Part shown: in pieces, positions 6,410 to 15,700 of the stretch
Layout of the letters: each line of letters starts with the position of its first letter
How positions within the stretch are numbered: the first letter of the stretch is position 1
DNA from: Methanobrevibacter sp.
Lineage (GTDB): Archaea; Methanobacteriota; Methanobacteria; Methanobacteriales; Methanobacteriaceae
Assembly (NCBI GenBank): GCA_016838945.1
Contig: JADLKP010000017.1
Coordinates: 1 to 19,834 of the forward strand
Reading direction: 5' to 3'
Length of the DNA: 19,834 nt
Program-made: the position numbers and the translations under genes
Notes under the pieces: generated by a model
Seen by the model: only the letters and a program-made list of their open reading frames with translations
The model's database searches: none
What the model was told of the DNA's origin: nothing

Positions 6410-8665
6410 CTTAAGTGCATCAACCATATCCAATTTCTTGATTTTACATGAGAAATATATGTTTATGCAAATTGACACGGCTAAAATTATTAGGAATGTG
6501 CAAAATAGATTCATCAAGGATATTGAAGGTAGGGTAAATGTTTTTTCGCTTGAAGATTTCCAAACCATATCCAAAACATAATAACCTAAAGGAATGCCCA
6601 GCAAACCACCAATAATTATAAATGCCAAACTCTGTGTCAACAGCAGCTTTGTGAGTGCACGACTCTTGAAACCTAAAACCTTAAGGGTTCCGATATCACG
6701 TTCCATTTCCAAAAAGCTCAGTAAACCTAAATTGTAAAGGACAATTGTTGCCAATATGATTGCAAACACCATCAGCGCATAAATCATCATCCAAAGGGAT
6801 TGGTTGAGTTCATGCAAACTATCAATCATTTCTTCGCGGGAAATTATTGATTTGATGCCATCGTACTCTCTGCTAACATTTTCTGTAGTGATAATGCTTG
6901 TTGTAGTGTAATTTAATCCCAAATCCTTTAATTTTTTACGGGACATCATTAATCCTTGAGAGGATGGATGTCCATAGATTTTATCAATTTTTACATCAAC
7001 CCATTTATCAGAACCTACAATATGAAACTTGACAGTATCTCCAACTCCAACTCCCAACAGGTCAGCCATTTTTTGTGAGATTGCAACTTCATCATCATTG
7101 ATTTTTATCCTATTCTGATGAATGTCTGTAGGGCTTATTAAATCAGTTCCATTTAAGACAAGTAGCGATCCGGTCTTTTTAGCCGAATGCGATTCTATTT
7201 CAATGGCAGATTCCATTATCTTATCTCCGTCGACCCTATCGGCAACTTGATTGATATCTGATGCATTGGCATCAGCATCGACAACCAACTTATTTTCAAA
7301 ATGATTGATTTTATCAAATTCCCAATGTTCCGAATCGGTCATTCCATCATACAATCCAAATGCATATATCAAAAGCATAGTGCATGCCAATACTCCAACA
7401 ATGGTTGTAATTGCCCTAAAGTTATGCCTTTTTGCATCCCTATAATTCCAACGAATATTGAATGACAGATGTTTCCAGAAATGCAATTTTTCAATAAATG
7501 AAGAAGTTGTTGCTTGAGGGGCCTTTGGCCTTATTATGGTTGAAGGATGCTCATTGACAATATTTCTGATTGAGTAATATGAAAAGAGCATTGACAATAA
7601 AACCATTATCACAACTACATAAGCAAATCTCATGCTTCCAATAGGATTAAAATAAGGCAATGCAAATAGTTTAGCCAATGGAGGATAAGCAATTTTATGT
7701 ATGAAAATTGGGCCTAAAATCAAACCCAAGAGAGATCCAACCAATACCAGGAAACAGTATGAAATATAATGAAGCATTATTGATCTGGTTTTGAATCCAT
7801 TAGCTTTGAGAATACCTATTTGGGTTCTTTGATGAGTAATGATTCTTTTCATAGAGGTAACAAGCATCAGCATTGAAATGAAAATGAAAACAATTGGAAG
7901 GGCGTTTGCTATCATCTTCAATTGAGTGATCATATTCTGATATGCGCTTACACTTGAATGGTCATCCTTTTGCAGGAATGAATTGTAATCATCACCTAAT
8001 TTTTCATCCAGCAGGGCATCGTATTTCTCTGCATCTCCATCAAATTTAACGTTCAAAACATTATAAGGGACATTATCCATTGGAAATGCCTTATAGGACA
8101 TATAAGCAAAACCGTATTCTGCATGATTTGGTTTTACTGCATAGTAAGGGAGACTGTAAACATATTCTGGAGAGTAAACTAATCCTTTGATTTCCTTTTC
8201 AATTTCCATATCATTGAATTTGAAGGTGATACTATCCCCCACTTTCAGGGATTTGTTATCTGCAAAACTTTTATCCAGCCACACTCCATCTTCATCATTT
8301 AAATTGAATTCTTCCCCTTCCACCAAATGGAATTTAGATATTTCATTGTCTTCTAGAAAGTGCAATTTAATTTCAGGGTCAGTATTGAAATCAGCTTTCG
8401 AACTTAATACCAATTGCCGTTCAGTTTGAGTGGTTGGACTTAAATCATTCACTGCATCTACAAAATCATCATCCACTTGTGTTGCAAAGATCCAACCGTC
8501 AGCTAAATTGGTGTCATGGTAATAGCTATTGACATTTTCTTCAAGGGAAATAGCTTCCGAACTAACGCCTGCAAATATGAGCACTGCTAAAAATGCCATT
8601 AAAAATATGGAAATGAATTGAATCTTATAATTTGAAATGTCCCTAAGCATCTTTTTATAAAGCAT
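6398..8665 (-). CDS. ABC transporter permease, two FtsX domains
   Basis: A 755-residue permease of the MacB/FtsX/LolC superfamily (type VII ABC fold), which couples cytoplasmic ATP hydrolysis to an extracytoplasmic domain. TM1 (about 16-33) precedes a large external domain (about 40-245), then the first FtsX core (TMs about 252-271, 299-322, 347-366). TM5 (417-436) starts the second half, with an external domain (about 440-620) and a second FtsX core (TMs about 626-650, 674-698, 716-738). The ATPase-coupling phrases IGILKANGFKTRSI (283-296) and IGTLKVLGFKSRAL (658-671) recur in both halves, as expected for a duplicated permease; with about eight TMs one chain may suffice for the transporter. 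Start ATG 8665 has a perfect GGTGA 4 bases upstream. It follows its ATPase by 70 bases and lies downstream of the NRPS, so it may export the peptide; lipoprotein release or envelope stress roles are alternatives. Confidence 0.92.
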   Translation of the reverse strand: MLYKKMLRDISNYKIQFISIFLMAFLAVLIFAGVSSEAISLEENVNSYYHDTNLADGWIFATQVDDDFVDAVNDLSPTTQTERQLVLSSKADFNTDPEIKLHFLEDNEISKFHLVEGEEFNLNDEDGVWLDKSFADNKSLKVGDSITFKFNDMEIEKEIKGLVYSPEYVYSLPYYAVKPNHAEYGFAYMSYKAFPMDNVPYNVLNVKFDGDAEKYDALLDEKLGDDYNSFLQKDDHSSVSAYQNMITQLKMIANALPIVFIFISMLMLVTSMKRIITHQRTQIGILKANGFKTRSIMLHYISYCFLVLVGSLLGLILGPIFIHKIAYPPLAKLFALPYFNPIGSMRFAYVVVIMVLLSMLFSYYSIRNIVNEHPSTIIRPKAPQATTSSFIEKLHFWKHLSFNIRWNYRDAKRHNFRAITTIVGVLACTMLLIYAFGLYDGMTDSEHWEFDKINHFENKLVVDADANASDINQVADRVDGDKIMESAIEIESHSAKKTGSLLVLNGTDLISPTDIHQNRIKINDDEVAISQKMADLLGVGVGDTVKFHIVGSDKWVDVKIDKIYGHPSSQGLMMSRKKLKDLGLNYTTTSIITTENVSREYDGIKSIISREEMIDSLHELNQSLWMMIYALMVFAIILATIVLYNLGLLSFLEMERDIGTLKVLGFKSRALTKLLLTQSLAFIIIGGLLGIPLGYYVLDMVWKSSSEKTFTLPSISLMNLFCTFLIILAVSICINIYFSCKIKKLDMVDALKILE

Positions 8666-8735
8666 TTAATCACCATTTCATTGAATTTCAAACTTAAAAA
8701 ATTCCACTTTTAAAATTCTGCATAAACCCCTAGGA

Positions 8736-9440
8736 TCACCAGTCTATATCAGTAATCTTCATTGGAGATTCATTGACAATTATGCTTTCAACCTGCCCAT
8801 TCTTAATTCTTATGACCTTATCAGCCGCTTGTGCGAGCAATGCATTGTGAGTTACAATGACTACTGTGGTATTCTTTTCATTGCTTAAATCCTGAAGAAG
8901 ATTCAAGACCAATACTCCTGTGTTTGAATCAAGTGCTCCTGTAGGCTCGTCACATAAAAGCATGGCAGGCTGTTTTGCAATTGCCCTTGCAATTGATACC
9001 CTTTGCTGCTGCCCACCTGACATCTGGGCTGGAAAATGATTTGCCCAGTCTTTAAGACCAACTGCATCCAACACATCTAAACCATCAATCTTAACATCTA
9101 CAACATCATTCATAAGTTCAATGTTTTCTATGGCGGTCAAGGTAGGAATCAGATTGTAGAACTGGAAAATGAAGCCAACGTTTCTGGCTCTGTATTCCGT
9201 AAGCTGATTGTCATTGAATGATTCAATATGGTTTCCATTTACAATGATTTCACCGGAACTTACAGAATCAAGTCCTCCTAAAAGGTTCAAGAGCGTTGAC
9301 TTGCCCGCTCCAGATGGACCCAGTATAACAACCAATTCCCCCTCTTCGATTGTGAAATTTACATTGTCCATAGCTTTTAAAATTTGATCTCCTGATTTGT
9401 ATACCTTATCAACATTTTTAAATTCAATTATAGTGCTCAT
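8736..9440 (-). CDS. ABC transporter ATP-binding protein, MacB/LolD type
   Basis: A 234-residue ATPase that energises the adjacent permease. All motifs are intact: Walker A GPSGAGKST (41-49), Q-loop Q93 in FIFQFYNLIPTLTA, signature SGGQQQR (141-147), Walker B MLLCDEP (160-166, E165 catalytic), D-loop ALD (169-171) and H-loop H198 in VIVTHN. The sequence around FQFYNL and the compact length match the MacB/LolD/FtsE class that pairs with FtsX-type permeases. The C-terminal 15 residues (VNESPMKITDIDW) extend slightly past the usual end. Start ATG 9440 with GGGGAG about 3 bases upstream. It could be co-transcribed with the NRPS, since no U-tract is seen in the 314-base gap on this strand, or use its own promoter in that gap. 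Confidence 0.95.
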   Translation of the reverse strand: MSTIIEFKNVDKVYKSGDQILKAMDNVNFTIEEGELVVILGPSGAGKSTLLNLLGGLDSVSSGEIIVNGNHIESFNDNQLTEYRARNVGFIFQFYNLIPTLTAIENIELMNDVVDVKIDGLDVLDAVGLKDWANHFPAQMSGGQQQRVSIARAIAKQPAMLLCDEPTGALDSNTGVLVLNLLQDLSNEKNTTVVIVTHNALLAQAADKVIRIKNGQVESIIVNESPMKITDIDW

Positions 9441-9533
9441 ATGCTCCCCTTATTTTTAAAATACTTGCTTTTTTATGTTCGTCTTATATTTTTCTTAAAA
9501 TTAGGCTTTAGAAAACCTTTTTTAAAGTTTTAT

Positions 9534-9627
9534 TCTATATTTTTTTATGGGTTCCTTTTAGAATTTTTTTTTAAATTTTTTCTATATTTTTTATGGGTTC
9601 CTTTTAGAATCTTTTTTAAAATTTATA
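9534..9627. repeat. 47-bp tandem repeat in the ABC operon leader
   Basis: Units begin at 9534 and 9581 with TCTATATTTTTT, A, TGGGTTCCTTTTAGAA and a T-run; they differ by one T and one substitution. A degenerate earlier copy is visible at about 9500-9530 (GGCTTTAGAAAACCTTTTTT). Read on the minus strand each unit contains AAAAGGAACCCATAAAAAATATAG, so each holds a TATA-like stretch. The period is not a multiple of three, which fits non-coding DNA. Confidence 0.8.
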
Positions 9628-9651
9628 GGATTTCAACAAAGCCAAAATTCA

Positions 9652-9717
9652 GAATACTAATCAACTCGTTATCATTAGCACTTGGAATACTAATCAAATC
9701 TTTATCATTAACACTTA
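9652..9717. repeat. 33-bp tandem repeat downstream of the NRPS
   Basis: Two units, 9652-9684 and 9685-9717, share GAATACTAATCAA, a 4-base variable part, and then TTATCATTA, CACTT with few changes. They lie 38 bases after the NRPS stop and about 210 bases before the ABC ATPase. They could be paired regulator sites or a neutral duplication. Confidence 0.8.
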
Positions 9718-9754
9718 AAATAATTTATTAAATGTTTTTCCAATCAAAGAATCA

Positions 9755-12700
9755 TCACTCCTCATCTTTTAATGTACTGCTTAAATCAGATGTCATGTCC
9801 TGATGAACAATATTTGCCAATATTGTGCAGTAAATGTTCTTGAAATCTACAATCATTTTATTGGAGAACTTATTTGAATTTGCTATCATCATGCTATATC
9901 TTTCACCATTTTGGAAAATTTGAACAACAAAGTCAATAGGGAGTTCACCTACAATGCTAACAATGTCATCCAGAACACCATTGCTCAAGTTTGAAGATGA
10001 GTCCTCCTCGTTTTGTTCCTTAATGATGTCATAGGAAATCCAATCAGGAACAAACTGGAATATTACAGAAGGAGTGTCAAGACCATATTTCTGATAGATT
10101 AATATGAGAGGATAATAATTATACTTCAATGCACCATAAAGCATATCTGATGAATGTTCCATAAAGGAATCAATGCATTGGTTTCTGCAATTTATCACAA
10201 GTGGCACAACATTGGCATACAATCCTATTGAATCATAGTCATTAAACCTGTCCCTGCCATTATCTATTATGGAAAATGAAACATTATTGCTATCAACGAA
10301 TTTAGACAATGCATAAGCAAAAACACTAGTAAACAATAGGTTTTCACTAATTTCAGCATCATCCAAAAATGATTTAAATGAATCTTGATCAAAATCTAAA
10401 TCATATGTATTCAGACTGAAACCTTCAGCATCATCATCCCCAGCAAGGTCCTCCACCTCTTCAATGTCCCTGAACATGGAATCAAAGAACTCTCCTGCCT
10501 CCAGATATTTATCGGTGTCCTTAACCTGATGATGGAAAGCGGACATCCTTAAAAATGAATCATCAATATCAAGCTTTGCCCCATCAAGCAAAAGCTGCAG
10601 GTCCCGTTTAAATATATTGGAGGATATTGCATCAAAAATAAGATGATGGTATTTGCCAAAGAGCAAATAGGAATCCTCCAATTCAAAAATCCTGAACATG
10701 GCTAAATTTTTATATATGTCCATGCTTTCTGCCATGAACTTCCTGAAGCTATCCTCTTTAAAATTGGTTTCAACATCAATAGGTATGTCGCCCTTTTTTA
10801 AAAATGGATACTCTCCCTTAAACAATCTTAGGAGAGAGCGCAACATATGATAAATTTTTCGGATATCCCATCCATTGGCCTTAAGTAAATCCACAATTGA
10901 ACTGTCTTCATAGGTATTGCCCATTTCCTTCATTAAATCCATATCGTCACGAATTCCTTCAATGAAACCTTTCTTAACTCTTGTTTCATAATGGTTGCTT
11001 ATATGCATTGCTAAAATTGGATGAGCCTCTAAGACTTCATTCAATGCAGTGATTATCCTTTCAATGCCATACTCTTTTGGGATTGACATTTTTATTGGAA
11101 TATGGTAGAAATCAGCGTTATTTTCCGCTAAAATGCCTGCAAAGAGACTGACTTGGGCTTCATTTAATGGACAACCTCCATCAACAGAATAAATGTCCAA
11201 GTCCGCAGAAGTTTCATAAATATTGGTTGCAATGGCTGCAGGGGTGCGCAAGCTTAGAATATCTGCCATTGTAATGCTATAATCCTCAAGATAAGACAAT
11301 AGCTTAATTCCTATTAAAGAATCCCCTCCTAACGCAATGAAATCATCGTTAATGCCTATATTTTCTTGATCGAATACCTTTTCAAAGGCATCCACAATGA
11401 CTTCTTCCCTTTCGTTTCTTGGTGCAACATACTCCTTATGCAAAATGCTTCTATCAACTTCAGGCAATGCACTTTTATCCACTTTACCATTTACATTTAA
11501 AGGAATGCTATTCAATTTCACAACAAATGAAGGAACCATATATTCTGGTTTATGTTTTGCAACATATTGGCAAATGGTTTCCTCCAGATTCTCCTCTTCA
11601 CTTACGGCATAAGCAACCAATTCATGATTGCCATCATGTTCTATTGCCTGAACTGTAACTGCCTCAATTGAATGCATTTCTCGGATTGTCGCTTCGACTT
11701 CCAGCAATTCCACACGATTTCCCCTTATCTTCACTTGGCCATCACGACGCCCAACAATACCTAATGTTCCATCAGGCAATACTCTTGCCATATCCCCTGA
11801 AGCATACATCCGACTATAGTTTTCATCGCTCTCAAATGGATTTTCAACAAATGACCTCTCAGTTTCCATTTCACGATTCAGATAGCCTTTGGCAAGTTGG
11901 CTTCCTGCAATAAACAATTCGCCTACAGCACCTATGGGAACACGGCGTCCTTCATCATCCAATACATATGCCTTAATGTTGTTAAACAAATGGCCTATGG
12001 ATGATGGGTCCATCTTGTCCTTTTCTTCTATTGCACACACTGATACGCAACATTCTGTAGGGCCATATGCATCTATAAACGAATAATCCACCGAAGCGTT
12101 AATTTCGCCTAACTTTTCACCGCCTGTATTTAAAACTTCCAATGTGGTGTCTTCAACCTCTTCAATAAACAGTCTTGCAATCTGTGTCGGTAGGGTGGTG
12201 TGGGTAATGCCATGACTAATGAAATGCTTATTCAACTTTGCAATGTCTAATCTTATATCCATTGGAACAATATCCAAGCATGCCCCTCCATATAATGGTG
12301 CGCAAATGCCTCTTATTGCCCCTACATCAAAACCAATGGATGCAAACATTCCAAAAATGGACCCTCTCTTCAAATTATATTCATTGGTGTAGAAATCGAC
12401 AAAGTTTGCAATTCCTTTTCTGGTAATTTCAACACCCTTAGGAACTCCAGTTGTGCCGCTGGTATATAAAATGCAAGATAAGTCTCCATAAATGGTAGCT
12501 AAACTGGATAAAGTTTCCAGATCCTCATTTACAATGTCGCTTACATTTAAAAGAACCGCACCACTGCCTAAGCTGCTGGCACGCTCATAAGTGGAATCAT
12601 TGACAATAAGCACTTTGGCATGGGTGTCATTTAAGATGAAATTTATGGTCTCATCAGGATGTGCATCGTCAATAGGTACATAAACGGCACCGATAGACAT

Positions 12701-15700
12701 GATAGCCAATGCACTTAACATATAAAGTTCAGACCTTTCCACAAGGAAAGCTACATTATCTTGTGATTGCACACCAAGATCATTTAATGATTTGGCTATC
12801 TTATCTGCAAGGAATGCAGATTCTCCATAGCTGTAAACCCTATTCTCATAGGATACAAGAGGATCGTCAGGATATTTGGCAAGATGGTCATTGAATGCCT
12901 CTAAAATATCACAATATTCCAAATCATGTTCTGTCTGATTATATTCATCCAATTTTCTTAAATCAGAAACGGAAGTGTAATTAATATCAGATAAACTATT
13001 TTTGCTTATAATTTCCTTTAAGATTAATTTATATGACTCTGCAAAATGTTCAATAAATTCATAGGAGAATTTTTCAGAGTATAGTATTCTAATTCCTAAT
13101 CTGCCATCATCCACATCAAAAATAAAAAATGACAAGTCGCCCATCAGGTCATGCTTCAAGTCATGAACCTTAAAAGGCATTTCCCCATCTGCCATCAGAC
13201 TATAAAAAAGATCATGTGAGTATTGGAATAGGATATCTGTATTCAAGTCATACTGATTTGCCAAAATACGGAATGGGTACAAATCATATTTCATGGCGGA
13301 CTTAACCAATCTGCTTGAATAATCTAAAAAGGAAGAGACTTTCTGATTTTTACAATCAATTGCAAGTGGCAAAGTGCGAACAAACATGCCTACAGATTCA
13401 GATAAGTCAATATGTCCTCTGCCATCTTCTATTAGATTAAATAAGACTTTGGAGGAACCGCTGTATTTTGATAGCGTATAAGCGAAAACACTTGCAAAAA
13501 ATTGATTGTGTGTAATGGAGCTTTCCTTTAAAAAAGAACTTAAAACTTCACCATCCATATCAAAAACATCATTATATTCAAAATCGGAGTTGCTTCTAGT
13601 TTTTATAGATGGCAACAGGTCATATGTTTCATCCTTATCCGCCAAGATTGAATCAAAGAATTGGAAGGCTTTTTCCATATAATCCTGAGAAATGTTTTCT
13701 TCATATGAGATCTCTCTTAAAATTCCATCATCAATCAAATCAAGGCTGTCTCCATTTAAGATTGACATCATGCTATCCAATAGGATATTTGCAGATGAGC
13801 CATCAAAAATTAAATGGTGGCAATCCATGCATAAAGAGAGTCCATCATCAGATTGGACAATTAAAAAACGTGACAGTGATTTCTCAAAATCAAATGGCCT
13901 GACGAAGGAGGCAATGTCATCCAGATTCCCTTCTGCAATTTCAACATCAGCATCAAAACTAAATGACAAAATCTCTTTTGAATCTACAACACGAGCATTT
14001 AATGCAGGATAAGCAAGCAACAATTTATCAATAGCATTCTTTATGTCCTCTGCAGAAAAAGAATCGTTGAAATCTATTTTAAATGGGTTATTATATGCAG
14101 TGCCCATATCATTAACAGTTTCATCCAAATAAACATTCAATTGGGATTCAGACAGTGGGCAATAGTCTTCAAAAGTGTAATTGATGCTGATTGGAGAGTG
14201 CATGTCCAAATTATATTTAATATGGTCTGTAATTTTAAATGGGCTTCCAAGTTCCATAAGTTCACTTGAGGATATGTTAATTCCCAATTTTTCATTCAAT
14301 AGCAGTTGGAGTTTCATCAGAGATAATGAGTTTCCTCCCAACTGTATAAAGTCCTCATCTGGAAATACGAAATCAACATTTAAAACCTCCTTAAACCCAT
14401 CAACAACACATTGAAGCACTTCATCGCCAATGCCTGTTATGGAATTTCTGTAAGTTTTGTTCCTTAACGCTAATTTATCAAGTTTGCCATTTGGATTCAA
14501 AGGAATATTATCCAATTCAATAAAAAGGGAAGGAACCATATAATATGGCAATTCGCTTCTTAAGGCTTCTTTAACAAGGCCAATATCCAAATCAGTATTT
14601 TGTGTATAGTATGCAATGAGATTGTCATGGTCAACGTCCAAATGGATATCAGAAATTTCAGGGAAATTTCTTGCAATGCTTAAGATTTCACCGGATTCAA
14701 TACGGAATCCCCTAACTGACAATTGGTCATCCTCACGACCAATGATTTCAATTTCACCATCAAAATTGTAAAACCCAATGTCTCCTGTATGATACATTCT
14801 TTTATTTTCTTCACAAGTGGAATTGGGGTTATCTACAAAAACCCTCTCTGTCAATTCAGGATCATTATAATATCCTGGACTTATATAATCACTGGAAACG
14901 CAGATTTCACCCGGAACGCCAATTGGAAGAGGCATGCCCTCACCATCAAGAATATATGCCCATGTATTGGGAACCGGCTTTCCAACGGTCACCATTTCGC
15001 CATTGTCATTCAAATCAAATATTTTGACTATGGCCATAATCAACTCGGTCGTACCGTAAAAATTAACCAAGTGTGTAGAGCTTTCCTTGTTGCTTAATTC
15101 ATCCAGTTTTGCACCGGCCAAAATCAAATGCTTCAATTTTATGTCTTCATTCTCAAAAATAGGAATTCCTATGGATGGGGGCAGAATCAAATCGCTCATT
15201 TCACGTTCTTTAAGAGCTTTTATCAGTAATAGGCTATCCTTTTGTTCCGCTTCATTAAATATCCTGCAGGATTCAGCAAAAATAAAGGATACAAACAATC
15301 TGATGGATGCAATGAAACTAAAACTGGCAAAATAACCTATAAGATCACCGACAGATGTTTTAAAAATCTCCTTAAAAGCGACTGCCATTCCCTTGATTTG
15401 CTTATTTGAAACCATCACTCCTTTAGGAAGACCTGTGGTTCCTGATGTGAAGATTATTGCGAACAAATCATCACAAGTTCCTAAACATTCAACCGGTTTA
15501 TCAAAATCCCTATTCAAATCTTCAAGATAAATCATGCCAATTCTAGAATTATCATTGTTTATATCATTGTTTTTATACTTATGCTTATCATTGTTTTCAT
15601 CTTTGTGCTTATTATATGAATCCTCGTAGGAATCATTGCAGGAATCACTATTTGAGTCAATGCAAAACTCCTTATGGAAATCAAAATCCTCAGCAAAATC

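Larger units (their letters stand above)
9441..9754. other. Gene-free gap between the NRPS and the ABC operon
   Basis: No real gene is supported. The plus-strand open frame here is Phe/Leu/Lys low-complexity and has no ribosome-binding site. The stretch holds two unrelated tandem repeats (9534-9627 and 9652-9717) and several minus-strand AT-rich elements that could serve as a promoter for the ABC operon. No minus-strand U-tract follows the NRPS stop, so read-through is possible. Confidence 0.6.

Noticed and set aside
6398..9440. Importer of the NRPS product (siderophore-type uptake)
   Set aside because: There is no binding protein, and the FtsX-type permease class works in export or envelope mechanics rather than classical import.
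9441..9731. Plus-strand Phe/Leu-rich 96-residue ORF
   Set aside because: Starts on the antisense of the ABC ATPase start site, lacks a ribosome-binding site, and consists of non-triplet tandem repeats in T-rich DNA.
11397..15335. Numerous plus-strand ORFs of 60-124 residues opposite the NRPS
   Set aside because: All lie antisense to continuous NRPS domains with intact motifs and show no start signals of their own.
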